A stretch of DNA of 64,000 bases from Bactericera cockerelli (taxonomy: Eukaryota > Arthropoda > Insecta > Hemiptera > Triozidae): assembly GCA_024516035.1 (NCBI GenBank), contig CM044959.1, positions 35,714,738 to 35,778,737 of the forward strand. The letters run 5' to 3'. Under the pieces are notes generated by a model, which worked only from the letters and a program-made list of their open reading frames with translations, was not told where the DNA came from and made no database searches. Both the position numbers and the translations under genes were made by a program. Shown here piece by piece: positions 34,661 through 46,185 of the stretch (positions within the stretch are counted from its first letter, which is position 1; every line of letters begins with the position of its first letter).

Positions 34661-35107
34661 TGATCTGTCAGTCAGTCAGTATCAAAATCGCAAATTTCAA
34701 AATTACATTCTTCTGAAAGTTTTTTGCATAGAGTCTCTAAATTTTCAATGTCTTTTTAATGATATTAGGGCAATCTCTGTTTCATATCTCTATGATCAGT
34801 TGAACCGAAGATATGAGGGTGTGAAAAACCGGGTGAATCGGTTCGTGTAAAGATACACTGCCGTGCTTGCTGGAACTTGGCCTGGCGCACTGCCGTGCAC
34901 TCAGATATAAAAAAAAGGTTGGGTAAGGCTGCCCTAGGTTACAAGTCCCATCTGTTCCTCTGAAGAATTTCCCCAAAATACGGCTTTAAATTTTTTTCCC
35001 CAATTTGGGAAAAACCTCAATCTGGCAACCACAAAAACGTAAGTAGTTATAAAATGTCAGGTATACCTTCTTTATACTAAACTTTTTTTTTCGGAGTTGC
35101 TGGACGC

Positions 35108-35126
35108 CCCCCCCCCCCCCCCCCCC
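35108..35126 (+). repeat. Poly-C tract
   Basis: An uninterrupted C run of about 19 or more near the right end of the hAT-like element. Length is unreliable in any assembly. Confidence 0.8.
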
Positions 35127-35449
35127 CTGCTCCGGGCGGAAACTGCCCCTACCTAACGCAAATGCTGCCTACGCCCTTGCTAGTCCTGTATTTAATAGCC
35201 TCGTGTTTGCAAGTATGTTTGAGAACATTGGCGCTGGAATGTAAAGCTATGCCTAAGTATACCTATCTATAAAGCTGGTAAACTTAATATATGAATTTAT
35301 TAAAAAAAGTGCAAAGCTAGATATTTCATAATTAATCAGCTAATTATGTTCTTACATACCATAATGTTTACATATTGCACAAATGACAGTACAAATATTA
35401 GAAACGCCTAGAAAAATTCCAATAAACATTCTGAGAAAATCTTTCACCC

Positions 35450-35800
35450 CTTGAATTTGAACCCACTACCGTCAAACCTTATCTATACTCTCATGTCGGA
35501 TATGTCGGATCCAACCATCAATTGATATTTAGCCGGCGCCGCGGCGGTGGGGATCAGGTTAACTCAATCCAAACTCAAGGATCTCCTTAATTACGAGATG
35601 AGCAGGTAATTCTTTAGACCACTACACCAGCAATGCATGACATAGCGAGAGGCATGCCCGCTTGTCATTACTTATTAACAGAGTGTCTTTGCTCGTATGA
35701 GATGAGCAGGCAATTCTTTAGACCACCACACCAGCAATGCATGGCATAGCGAGAGGCATAGCCGCATATCACAGCTCATACCTGCCTTTCTCATCTCATC
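35450..35800. repeat. Duplicated SINE-head segment
   Basis: ATTCTTTAGACCACTACACC, AGCAATGCATGACATAGCGA at 35610 recurs at 35713 with few changes (CACCACACCAGCAATGCATG). It resembles an inverted tRNA-like head duplicated in tandem at about 103 bp. Confidence 0.6.
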
Positions 35801-36112
35801 AGAGTGTCCTAATGTCCTTCCTTGTCCTTGGTAGGAAATCAGTGAATCCCATTTGTATTGTTCTACAACAGCCTACAGCGTTTCCCAGAGTCCACTCCAA
35901 GCTTCAGTGGTCACTTTTCCGCCCAACCCAGTCCTCACATCTTTAAGAAATATGAGAGATTGACAAAATGTTATGTTAACTGTATGTTAACTGTATTTTA
36001 TGTTAACTGTATTTTATTGTTATATTTTAATTTATGTTTTTTATGTTTTTTGTAATAAATGGAGCTTTAACTCCGTCGAATTATTAAAAAAAAAAAAAAA
36101 AAAAAAAAAAAT
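35800..36112 (+). mobile_element. Retroposed 3' end with AATAAA and poly(A)
   Basis: GTAATAAATGGAGCTTTAAC is followed 30 bp later by a run of about 26 A. Upstream, TATGTTAACTGTATTTTATG is locally duplicated. This is either a LINE 3' end or a processed transcript copy; the open frame through it matches nothing I know. Confidence 0.55.
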
Positions 36113-37490
36113 AGCTGATAGGTTTCCTTCCAGTTTCCCCACTTGATTTTCATATAGAAAATTTCAGTGATTCGTCGGGATTCAAACTCATGAAGCTTCA
36201 AATTGATCACATGACCAGTTACACTTTTAGTTGAACATTACACTTTGCCAACCAATCAGAATTATATTGGTTGATAAAGTACGAGGTGTATTGGTTGAGA
36301 AGCTAGTAGGTTGAGAAGTGTCATACAGAAATAAATTAATGTTTCTGGGCCCTTTCGGCCCTAGTTGTTGTTTGCATTTGGGAACCACTGTTGCAGAATA
36401 CCTCTGCTAATGTCAAGGACGAGTCATTGCTACGAGTCACTCCAGTGAATTGAATGTACTGCTGTAGCTGTTTCTAGAAGATGAATGTATTTCCTGGAGT
36501 ACTAGACTCCAGAGAGCCAATGGAGATGGTCTGCCTACCCATGAGTTGAACTGCTATATTTTAAAATATTTTGTTTGCAGACAGACAGACACACGGACTA
36601 ATGCCTGAAAGTTTGGATTTAGGCTCTGGGGACCCTAAAACGTGTTTTGGCACTGGAAACTGACTATAGAAAATTTTGGGTGATTCCATTACTTTCCTTA
36701 TTATAGGATAATTAATTCATTAGTTATAGGGTGACGTCATCGTGAACGATGGTAGCCAGCCAGTGGAGGAATGACTTCTTACCGCTGTCTTTACAAGGAT
36801 GCTAATAATTGACAAGGGCCCCCTAACCAAGCCAATACTGGTGTACTCCCTGTTTATATTAGTCCCCCAGCCAGGCTGGGGGACTATAAACGTTGCTGAA
36901 CATTAGTGTAAATTTGATGTATTGAATGAGGAGTGTGCGCTAGCGGGATCTATTATTTATTCCGGACCTTGGTTCTACCAGCGTATTGCAACCATAAGAT
37001 GTCACTGAATATTTGTAATTATATAAATATCTAGTTTCCACATGCGTGCACTTATGATAGTGGGTTTATCTGTACCATTTACATACCTAGGTACATAATT
37101 AATTATACGTTTTAACACTGTTTCTTATTTATGTTACATTGTATATTGTAGACTTAATTGTATACAATACATTGTAATATGGATAATAAATTAATTTTTA
37201 TGCAATTATATGCACGTTCATGGGCAGATAAATTTGCGTGTGTCATAATTCGATACTTGACCGACCTCAGAAGCGCCCAGTTAAGGCAAAAGTCTCGAAA
37301 CCATATTATTATTATAAGCTTATATCTGAGATTCTTGTGGATTTGTGGTGTTATTTGATTTTATCGGATAATATTCAAACCCAGATCGGTTTAATTAAAA
37401 GTCAATCAATGAATTACCAGTTATTTGATATTGGTAATTGCTTTGAACTGAAATTTGATAATTTACCTTCTTTAGTCGCAACACGAGGAA
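36113..37490. other. Intronic stretch with family Y end and a perfect hairpin
   Basis: The inverted Y palindrome is at about 36698-36712 (TTTCCTTATTATAGGATAA), with CAGACAGACAGACACACGGA at 36577. A perfect hairpin TAGTCCCCCAGC-CAG-GCTGGGGGACTA is at 36860-36885. Otherwise unassigned. Confidence 0.6.
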
Positions 37491-37495
37491 TTAAT

Positions 37496-37508
37496 ACACA
37501 CACACTCA

Positions 37509-37586
<78 letters not shown>
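37496..37586 (+). repeat. (CT)n(CA)n compound microsatellite
   Basis: ACACACACTCACACTCTCTC leads into about 20 CT then about 18 CA units. The open frame across it is an artefact. Confidence 0.95.
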
Positions 37587-37869
37587 ACTGACTCGTCAGT
37601 ATCTGAGTCAAAATATTGGCTCGTGTAGGAATAAAGGAATAATTTATTTGGTAGTCCCCCATGAATCATTAATTTTACTCCATCTATTACCAAGTTCTAG
37701 TTGATTAATTGATGATGCCTAACTATCATAGTTGCAAATAGATTTATCATTTTTTTCTCATTAATTGTTTTAATACCTGGCTCTGGCGACTTGTTGTGAA
37801 TGTACCTACCTATGTTTAGGAAAAAAAAATAGATGAGAGATATTCGACCAATGTTAATTTAATTTATAT

Positions 37870-38205
37870 TTTACCTGACGTACGTAGCCAAGTGTTAACG
37901 CTTTGGACTTCTAATCAGGAGGTTGGGCCTGTCTGAGACAGAAATTTTTCAGAATTATGCAAGCTATAGGCATGCGCCGGTATGTCCCACCATGGCTGGA
38001 AGTCCTCCTTGAACAGTATAGGTAGATATTCGCTATGGGATAAATATCTTGTGACCCGGGTAGTAAATATCTTGTGACCCGGGTTCAAATCGTGGCTGGG
38101 TAGAAAGATTCTACTCTGTTCTTTGGGTGTAAGTAGTAAGTAGTGAGGAAAAATGATGAAACAGTTGTATGAGTAACGACCATTGGTGGCATTACCAGAG
38201 TAAAA
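37870..38205 (+). mobile_element. SINE fragments including type 5
   Basis: A head-like TAGCCAAGTGTTAACGCTTT is at 37888. TCTTGTGACCCGGGTTCAAA is at 38066, and the type 5 body AGTAGTGAGGAAAAATGATG, ACCATTGGTGGCATTACC follows. The ATCTTGTGACCCGGGT segment is duplicated at 38047 and 38067. Confidence 0.65.
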
Positions 38206-38651
38206 AGAAATGCATATAATTTCTATAAAGTAGGTATTTTAAAAAAATAATGGACCAAGATTTTCCTTATAATATTGTGGTATACCCACCAGAATTGTGA
38301 AAAAGCTCTTGCCATACTTTTGCACAGATAACCTGTCATTTATGGCAATGGATAACTGATCCATACATAAAAATACATAACAGACATCAGCCACCAAACT
38401 TTTCCGGCATGAGCTCATAACATCGTAAACTACCTGTATACGTATACTTGTATTAGATCAACTCTCCAACATTTCTTTTGTGGCAATCATGATGTAATCC
38501 CGGAGAAAGTACAAGTACTATTTACTCAAACTTGGTTCAAGTACTTGCAATATCGCTCCGTCATTCTGCCAGTCGTAAGATGCTGGCTTCAGGAGTGAAT
38601 GACTTGTGTGACGCAACACTGCTGAAAGTGAAAACCCGAGAAGAGATAGTC

Positions 38652-38667
38652 ACGGGGGGGGGGGGGG
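38652..38667 (+). repeat. Poly-G tract
   Basis: An uninterrupted G run (about 14) within CACGGGG...TTCATTGG. Confidence 0.7.
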
Positions 38668-38877
38668 TTCATTGGAAGAGAGAGTTGGGAGAAATTTTGC
38701 ACGTCCCTAGGTGGTAGTAACCGAGTTTTGAATCAATTGAATTTTACTAAGTGAAATCATGGTATCAACATGGTATCTCCCGAAAAGTACATCAGTACTT
38801 CATGGAGATGTAATAGGAATTCAAATGTATATGAAAATAAATAAAAATGCTTATTATTATTATAAATCAAATCAGGG

Positions 38878-39020
38878 ACCGACCTCAGTAGCTTGATCGA
38901 TAAGGCGGCGGACTTATAACCTGGAGGTTGGTGGTTTAAGTCCAGGTTTCAGCGTGGATTTTGTGAAGCCAGTAGTTGTGATATCACGAAAGTGATTAAC
39001 ACATTAACGCAAAAGTGATT
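38878..39020 (+). mobile_element. SINE type 3, best copy
   Basis: ACCGACCTCAGTAGCTTGAT, CGATAAGGCGGCGGACTTAT, AACCTGGAGGTTGGTGGTTT, then body TAGTTGTGATATCACGAAAG. The tail contains AAGTGATTAACACA repeated. This defines the family seen inverted at 28286 and 53208. Confidence 0.85.
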
Positions 39021-39481
39021 AACACAAATCAAAGCAGGGAAATCATCTGTTGAACTATAACATTTACAAGATTAGTTTCGCTAACCTGGTTCAATAAATT
39101 AAGAACTGATCAACAGCTTTTATCCTTTAAACTTGCCCGCGTCCAATTTGGTCATGTCACTCATGCCATAGCATTTGGTATGCTGTCACATAATAAGCAG
39201 GTGACGGAGGGACTTGATAGTTTCTCTATTACCTCCTGAGACCTGAATGTGCTTTTAAAAGTACATAAGACAACTTCACTTCACACTACTATCTTCTCTC
39301 AAAAACCGTCGGGAATTTTTGAAAATTCCATGTACTTTAAAAGTATGCCAGGTCTTAATCAGTACTTTCTGGAATACATGCCGAGGACTCAAGCAGTATC
39401 TGTCTTATGTACTTTTAACAGTACATCCAGGTCTAAATCAGTACTTTCGGGAAAACATGCCCAGGTCTCAGGAGGTTAAAG
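39021..39481. other. Intronic stretch with weak internal duplication
   Basis: ATGCCAGGTCTTAATCAGTA and CATCCAGGTCTAAATCAGTA (39344 and 39423), each with TACTTTTAAAAGTA-like ends, form a diverged 79-bp duplication. No gene. Confidence 0.55.
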
Positions 39482-39845
39482 ACCCAGCCTCCGTGGCGTA
39501 ACGGTTGTGACTACTGCCCGTAGTCCAGAGATCCTGAGTTCGATTCCCGGTTAGAGCAGACTTTTCGCACAGAAAATTCTGATGTTCCCTCCGAACCTGT
39601 GAGGCTGGCGATTCCGGCCCTACCCAGGCTGGGTGAGGTTAATGTGAGTAGCTGGTACGATTCCCAGCGAATGGAGGGTAAAACCCCCGTCCTGTCTACC
39701 TCAAGTCAGGACGTTCAAACCAAATAGAATCAATGGACATGAAAGGAGCCTAGACATTGGATTTGGGCGTCCATATAATCCTCTCACCACCGTGATTTAG
39801 GTATCAATACCTATCTCACGGACACGGAATTATTATTATAATAAA
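39482..39845 (+). mobile_element. SINE type 2, full-length, just upstream of exon 2
   Basis: CCCAGCCTCCGTGGCGTAAC, GAGTTCGATTCCCGG B box, central domain CTACCCAGGCTGGGTGAGG, long 3' part ATGAAAGGAGCCTAGACATT and GACACGGAATTATTATTA. It ends about 100 bp before the exon 2 acceptor. Confidence 0.9.
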
Positions 39846-39946
39846 GAGTTTCTCTTATAACCCGTTTTTTTATATCTAGGTAAGTTATTGTAAACAAAGA
39901 CTTTCATTTATTTGGTTGTTCATGTTGTCACATTTCCACTCCCCAG

Positions 39947-40185
39947 GACCCGCCTCGTCACCCACGCGTACGGCCTCTACTTCAAGGACCAGACCTACTA
40001 CCGGGTCTCCAACATGGACGGCCGCATAGAGAACGCCGACCACCGCCTGACGGATGACATCACCGCCTTCACCACCTCCGTGGCCCACCTGTACTCCCAC
40101 ATCACCAAGCCCCTGTTCGACTGCGGCCTCATCGGGATCGCCCTCATGCGGTCGTCCAGACAGATGGGCGCCGCTATTGTACCTG
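39947..40185 (+). CDS. ABCD1: ABCD1/2-like exon 2: transmembrane domain
   Basis: This 239-bp exon lies between CCCCAG and GTGAGT. The first base completes a codon, then the frame reads [40 protein letters not shown], then [19 protein letters not shown], ending MGAAIVPG on a split glycine codon. The RTRLVxHAY, QTYYxVxNMDGR and SVAHLYSxxTKPxxD pattern is diagnostic of ABCD1/2 and corresponds to the cytosolic loops and central helices of the TMD. It is GC-richer than its surroundings and free of frame breaks. A piggyBac-like MITE starts 35 bp after the donor. Confidence 0.95.
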
Positions 40186-40220
40186 GTGAGTTTCACTTTC
40201 TATTACCTAAGGTATTTTAA

Positions 40221-40532
40221 CACGTTGGACGCCTGAGTCCCATATGTGGGTTTCAGTAAATTTGTTGAAATGGCCTGAAACCCATACCTATATGGGTTTC
40301 AGATTCCATAAGAAATACATTGTAACTGAAACACAGATATGTGATTCGGGCTCATTTCGAATGAATCTTGTTGAGTCCCACATGTGGAACTGTGGGACTC
40401 AACTGTTATCAGGCCTGTTAAGAACTAAATAGTGAAACCCACTGATGGGTCTCAGGCCCACTCAGCTATCATAGTGATTTCGTCCCCGGCCCAGTGCTAA
40501 CATATCTAACATATGGCTCGGCGTTGAACGTG
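40221..40532. mobile_element. piggyBac-like MITE next to exon 2
   Basis: Ends CACGTTGGACGCCTGAGTCC and (inverted) CACGTTCAACGCCGAGCC. TTAA precedes the left end (40217-40220); the right flank is TTGT, a possible mutated TTAA. The interior is palindromic (GAGTCCCACATGTGG/CTGTGGGACTC) with repeated GGGTTTCAG words. It begins 35 bp after the exon 2 donor. Confidence 0.65.
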
Positions 40533-40934
40533 TTGTTACAGGAGTTTTATCTTCCATTTGCTGCTAACTCAACACCATCAGGTACCCACATTTACCCAGC
40601 CGGTATTGGGTCGAGAAAAAGGTCGTCAAGATGGGTGATTAAAATTTTACATTAGGATATTTTGTTGATGTTGTTGTTTTGATCATGAGAACTTGGACTT
40701 TTTCTTTATAAAAGCAATTTAACCCTTGGGAAACTGCAAGCTAGCTTTGCTCATTGTTATAACCAGCTTGAGGGAGTGATGGTCTCTATTCAACTTTTGT
40801 TGAAAAGTTAGCTCGTTCTGAAGCACATATTTCCATGTGTGATCAACTAACATGAGCACTCGGGTTTTTTCTAAGCCAATAAAACCTTGGGGAACTACAA
40901 GCTAGCTTTTCTTTTTAGGGTTGGCTAGTCTGTT

Positions 40935-41150
40935 CAGTGTTCTGGTAGTGGTTAACGCGCTAGTCTGGTGATCCAGGTAGTGTAGGGATCCGTTGATTCG
41001 GATCCCACCCAGTGCATGAATTTTTCCTCATTAATTTGAGCTTATGACCACATAATAATAAGACTATGAGGGTTAGGTGGTAGAAAATGCTATAATATGA
41101 GCATTAACCTCGCCTGGTGGTTACTTTCCACTAAAGTGTTATTATTCTTC
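40935..41150 (+). mobile_element. SINE type 1 copy
   Basis: TTCTGGTAGTGGTTAACGCG, ATCCAGGTAGTGTAGGGATC, CATTAACCTCGCCTGGTGG and TTATT tail. Confidence 0.8.
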
Positions 41151-41786
41151 TTTGTTTAAAGTCCTCTAGCGAGGTCCTCTCCCTGATCTATCTATGTCAG
41201 ATAAAAATAGATCTGAAACACTCTAAATAGTCTTAACCTGTCAACATCTCAATATAAATCTTCTCAATTTCTAAATATAAAGCTTAAGGGATCAAAATTC
41301 AAAATAAATTACTCTTCTCAATGGCAGACACCCGCTGAGCTTAAGTAAAAGCATTTTGACAGGTCGACTATCAACTTTCATTTTAATAGAAAAATGTCAT
41401 ACCTTATGAATTTTAATAGATTTGATACTTTATTAGATTTATAGTTTTGAATCTCATTAGATCCCCAGGCAAGTGATTACAGAGGTCAGAGAGAAGGGTG
41501 TAAGTATGTCCAGTGGTGAAGTAACTATCTTATTTATACTAGTGGTTTTGTGAACTGTAAACCTCACACAGATTCAACTATCGCGTTATAAATGTTCAAT
41601 CAATCATGAGGACATCGAGACCTTTCATTTAATACTTAATCTAATTCAAGTTTTAATTAAAAAATATCGACCGGCCCTCATTTTTGGCCCTTTTTCGATT
41701 TATTACCACAGGGCGGCCCCCTTAGTTTTCACGATCACCAAATTTTACTACTGAACTCAAATGTATTTTCTCAACTACTCTGGGTG
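41151..41786. other. Unassigned intronic stretch
   Basis: A CACCCGCTGAGCTTAAGTAA word at 41329 resembles the start of 28S rRNA but is too short to call. Otherwise nothing recognised. Confidence 0.4.
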
Positions 41787-43752
41787 TTATCCCCAGTGGA
41801 CCCTAATGCTTCCCTTGCACCTAGCAGGCTGGGTGTTATCCCCAGTGGACCCTAATGCTTCCCTTGCACCTAGCAGGCTTGGTGTTATCCCCAGTGGACC
41901 CTAATGCTTCCCTTGCACCTAGCAGGCTGGGTGTTATCCCCAGTGGACCCTAATGCTTCCCTTGCACCTAGCAGGCTGGGTGTTATCCCAGTGGACCCTA
42001 ATGCTTCCCTTGCACCTAGCAGGCTTGGTGTTATCCCCAGTGGACCCTAATGCTTCATTTGCACCTAGCAGGCTTGGTGTTATCCCCAGTGGACCCTAAT
42101 GCTTCCCTTGCACCTAGCAGGCTTGGTGTTATCCCCAGTGGACCCTAATGCTTCCCTTGCACCTAGCAGGCTGGGTGTTATCCCCAGTGGACCCTAATGC
42201 TTCCCTTGCACCTAGCAGGCTTGGTGTTATCCCCAGTGGACCCTAATGCTTCATTTGCACCTAGCAGGCTTGGTGTTATCCCCAGTGGACCCTAATGCTT
42301 CCCTTGCACCTAGCAGGCTTGGTGTTATCCCCAGTGGACCCTAATGCTTCCCTTGCACCTAGCAGGCTGGGTGTTATCCCCAGTGGACCCTAATGCTTCA
42401 TTTGCACCTAGCAGGCTGGGTGTTATCCCCAGTGGACCCTAATGCTTCCCTTGCACCTAGCAGGCTGGGTGTTATCCCCAGTGGACCCTAATGCTTCCCT
42501 TGCACCTAGCAGGCTGGGTGTTATCCCCAGTGGACCCTAATGTTTCCCTTGCACCTAGCAGGCTGGGTGTTATCCCCAGTGGACCCTAATGTTTCCCTTG
42601 CAGCTAGCAGGCTGGGTGTTATCCCCAGTGGACCCTAATGCTTCCCTTGCACCTAGCAGGCTGGGTGTTATCCCCAGTGGACCCTAATGTTTCCCTTGCA
42701 CCTAGCAGGCTGGGTGTTATCCCCAGTGGACCCTAATGTTTCCCTTGCACCTAGCAGGCTGGGTGTTATCCCCAGTGGACCCTAATATTCTCCTTGCACC
42801 TGGCAGGCTGGGTGTTATCCCCAGTGGACCCTAATGTTTCCCTTGTACCTAGCAGGCTGGGTGTTATCCCCAGTGGACCCTAATATTCTCCTTGCACCTG
42901 GCAGGCTGGGTGTTATCCCCAGTGGACCCTAATGTTTCCCTTGTACCTAGCAGGCTGGGTGTTATCCCCAGTGGACCCTAATATTCTCCTTGCACCTGGC
43001 AGGCTGGGTGTTATCCCCAGTGGACCCTAATGTTTCCCTTGCACTTAGCAGACTGGGTGTTATCCCCAGTGGACCCTAATGTATCCCTTGCACCTAGCAG
43101 ACTGGGTGTTATCCCTAGTGGACCCTAATGTTTCCCTTGTACCTAGCAGGCTGGGTGTTATCCCCAGTGGACCCTAATGTTTCCCTTGCACCTAGCAGGC
43201 TGGGTGTTATCCCCAGTGGACCCTAATATTTCACTTGCACCTAGCAGGCTGGGTGTTATCCCCAGTGGACCCTAATGTTTCCCTTGCACCTAGAAGGCTG
43301 GGTGTTATCCCCAGTGGACCCTAATGTTTCACTTGCACCTAGCAGGCTGGGTGTTATCCCCAGTGGACCCTAATGTTTCCCTTGCACCTAGCAGTCTGGG
43401 TGTTATCCCTAGTGAGCCCTAATGTTTCCCTTGCACCTAGAAGGCTGGGTGTTATCCCCAGTGGACCCTAATGTTTCACTTGCAGCTAGCAGGCTGGGTG
43501 TTATCTCCAGTGGACCCTAATGTTTCCCTAGCACCTAGCAGGCTGGGTGTTATCCCTAGTGGACCCTAATGTTTCTCTTGCACCTAACAGGCCGGGTGTT
43601 ATCCCCAGTGGACCCTAATGTTTCACTTGCAGCTAGCAGGCTGGGTGTTATCTCCAGTGGACCCTAATGTTTCCCTAGCACCTAGCAGGCTGGGTGTTAT
43701 CCCTAGTGGACCCTAATGTTTCTCTTGCACCTAACAGGCCGGGTGTTATCCG
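41787..43752 (+). repeat. 49-bp satellite, about 40 units
   Basis: The unit is GGCTGGGTGTTATCCCCAGT, GGACCCTAATGCTTCCCTTG, CACCTAGCA. Variants cluster: the first part mixes GCTTCCC and GCTTCAT, the second has GTTTCCC, and ATTCTCC-type units alternate at 42780-43010. A block of about 147 bp (three units) near 43480-43625 is repeated at 43625-43750. This points to segmental expansion by unequal exchange. Confidence 0.95.
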
Positions 43753-44275
43753 TGTCATGTATCAAGTAACCTGTCTTTTCCTCTCATAATACTCGTATCT
43801 AATGTGAAGTTATTACATGGCTCATTATGACAAGGTACATTAGTTCGGTAAGTCGTACATAACTCCACTTATAGAGGTGAGTCGTACGCGCGCATGACAC
43901 GACGGGTATACCGTGTTGCGCAAGAGACACTTGTACACTCTAGCATTGAGAACTTGGAGGCTAATAACACAACCAATTTCTGCATTCTGAGAGGTAGAGT
44001 GTCTTTCATAAGTCAGGTTATGTAGTGAGTGAGTTAGCAGTTAGAGATTTGGTGAGTTAGCAGTTAGAGATTTAGTGAGTAAGGAGTTAGTGAGTAATGA
44101 TTAATGAATTTGGCGATTTGGCGACTTTTCACAATTTGTCGTAGACTCTTTTTGAGTCTTACAAGGTTTTACATTCAATCTTCTATAGGTACATACAATG
44201 TAGGCATGGTTTTAAAAAGTTGAATTGCCCTTACGAAGTATACGCTTCAGCCAAGGTACAAACTAGAAAGTAAAC
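43753..44275. other. Stretch after the satellite
   Basis: A short local duplication GTGAGTTAGCAGTTAGAGAT (44033 and 44051). Otherwise unassigned. Confidence 0.45.
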
Positions 44276-44279
44276 CAAC

Positions 44280-44395
44280 GTCGATGCTGATGGCACGTTG
44301 AATACACTAGTTCCCGTTTAGTCACGGATGTTAAGCCTCTTCCAGCAAAGTCAAGACTTGGATGAGTGACATTCAAATTCAGGGAGAATTACTAA
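44280..44395 (+). mobile_element. 5S-headed SINE remnant
   Basis: GATGGCACGTTGAATACACT, AGTTCCCGTTTAGTCACGGA, TGTTAAGCCTCTTCCAGCA and GACTTGGATGAGTGAC follow the 5S pattern including the internal promoter. The body is lost. Confidence 0.7.
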
Positions 44396-45040
44396 ATCCG
44401 GCACATTAACTAATTACATACTTCATTTTGCCATCTCCAATACTAAAATAAATCATAGATAACTTTAATTTATGTTCACCAAGCCCGTCATAATGTCTAC
44501 TAATGTTCTTAACAAATTATTTAAAAAATTCTAGCTGTTTGTTTTGAATTATTTAGGTCCCTCATAATTCAAAATATTTACAAAATACAAATGAAAGTAA
44601 TTTATATCCGTTTTCCTTTTTAGAATTAGATAATTCTTTATAATTATGGTTTTCCCATCATTTCTTTACTAGCATGTATGATAGTTGTGTTACGCTGGCA
44701 GACGATTTCAAATAAACAGCTCCTGAAAACACACAGAAAACTTGCAAAATTCAATGAATTTGATTACAGGAAATTCCCAACACATAAATCCGTCTTGATT
44801 CTAACTTAATGTTTTTGTCCGTGAAGAAAATAGCGTATCTTTCAGTGAAAAAAAAACAATGCATTTATGAAATGCACTCCAGGGCCTGAGAAGAACCTTC
44901 AAAGTTAACAACTGTTGAGGAAAAAACTAATTGATTTGGCTAGATTTCGTACCTAGTTATCATCAGAAACACCTTGTTACGTCATGGAAATGAGTACAGT
45001 CGAATCTGCATATGAGAGAACTATTTCCAGGTCCAATTTA

Positions 45041-45248
45041 AGAATAATAACACTCTATAGTGGAAGTTAACCACCTGGCGAGGTTAATTCTCAAAGCATT
45101 TTCTACCACCTAACCCTCAGAGTCTTATTATTATGTGGTCACAAAATCAAATGAATGAGGAAAAATGCATGTAATGGGTGGGATTTGAACCAACGGATCC
45201 CTACGCTATGTGGATTACTATAGACTAGCGCGTTAACCACTTACGAGT
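45041..45248 (-). mobile_element. SINE type 1 copy
   Basis: Tail AATAATAACACTCTATAGTG, CTGGCGAGGTTAATTCTCAA, body, then inverted head GGTGGGATTTGAACCAACGG. Confidence 0.85.
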
Positions 45249-45769
45249 GGACGGTATTGATACATATATAAGTACATGAATGTAAGAATACATATTAGGT
45301 ACCCGTACTATGTATAGGTACAAGCACATATTTATTTTTCTGTCTTCATAATTTGAATATATTTGCCTCGGGCAGGAAAACCTGCAGGTATAAAAGTGCT
45401 ATTTACGGCATGGAACAGTTCTGGTTATGGCAAGTTGGTATGGTCGATTTAGAGGAATCTCGTCAATTCATTCTTGTAGTAATAATAAAATTGTCCTCGT
45501 GAGTTAATGACACATCCAATCAGCGCATTCCTCTGATTACTGCACACAATACCCCACATGGATGGATTTAATTACAGGGACATTAATGTGCTGGTAAATG
45601 TCAGTACCTGAGAGCAGTGCGTTAGGCCAAGTGCTACCACGGGGTTGTAAAATAAAATCAAAAAGCGAGAAATTATTTATTTAAGGAATAAATTTGTATT
45701 CCCGCGCCGACAAAAATTTGTATTCAAAATTTGGATACCTTCCGGTGCGCTCGTGTTGACCCAGCACCT

Positions 45770-45885
45770 TTTAATGGGAAGTATTGTGTCACTTCTCGCC
45801 CATCAGAGGGGAGGCATACTACGGGATGGGCAGGCTACAAGCGTCTACAGTAGCTCCTGTTTCATAGCTACGAAATAAAAAAGCT
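45770..45885 (+). repeat. W repeat copy
   Basis: AATGGGAAGTATTGTGTCAC, CATCAGAGGGGAGGCATACT, CTACAGTAGCTCCTGTTTCA and ACGAAATAAAAAAGCTGTGA. Confidence 0.75.
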
Positions 45886-45959
45886 GTGAAACACTCACCT
45901 TTAAAAAAAAAAGTTATTTTTTTTTTGGTTCCAATCTTGTTTTCCACAATATTATGTAC

Positions 45960-46180
45960 AATATTTGGTCTGCGGTTGTCTTTCCATCTAATTTTCGGTT
46001 ATCCTCGCTTTCTACTTTCTATTCTCTTCCCTGGGGTACCACTCCGTAGTTCTTTTTGTACACCTTTTATCCTTCGTCCTAGCCATGTGCCCCGCCCATC
46101 TCAATTTCTTTACGTGTATTTCAATCACAATCTTTTTAAAGGTACCCATGTATCCCTATCTAGTATGTTAAGTATGTTAT
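45960..46180 (-). pseudogene. LINE reverse-transcriptase ORF, C-terminal fragment
   Basis: The minus strand reads LRWAGHMARTKDKRCTKRTT and EWYPREENRK, then a stop. This matches the common non-LTR retrotransposon ending of the type (K)WAGHVARMxDxRWTxxxTEWxPREGKR. Upstream codons are frame-broken. It abuts the W repeat at 45770-45885, so W may be its 3' UTR. Confidence 0.75.
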
Positions 46181-46185
46181 GCTGA

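Larger units (their letters stand above)
33374..35179. mobile_element. hAT-like non-autonomous element, 1806 bp, 8-bp TSD
   Basis: Perfect 16-bp terminal repeats CAAGGGCGTAGGCAGC...GCTGCCTACGCCCTTG are flanked by an exact 8-bp duplication CTAGTCCT (33366-33373 and 35180-35187), diagnostic of hAT-type insertion. Subterminal regions are also partly inverted (GTAGGAGCAGGTGCTCC; CTGCTCCGGGCGGAAACTGC). The interior holds a tandem array of about 165 bp, a Helitron and a poly-C run. No transposase reading frame is recognised. Confidence 0.9.
9519..39946 (+). other. Intron 1 of the ABCD gene, about 30.4 kb
   Basis: Bounded by GTAAGT (9519) and a CCACTCCCCAG acceptor (39941-39946). It hosts the minus-strand gene at 26999-28758 and most of the transposable elements listed separately. 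Outside those features I see mainly AT-rich sequence with chance open frames. Confidence 0.85.

Noticed and set aside
41325..41350. 28S rRNA-like start (CACCCGCTGAGCTTAAGTAA)
   Set aside because: Only about 20 bases resemble it, with mismatches and no further rRNA similarity.
41787..43752. CRISPR-like repeat array
   Set aside because: Units are contiguous tandem repeats without unique spacers, in a eukaryotic intron. The same holds for the 42-bp array.
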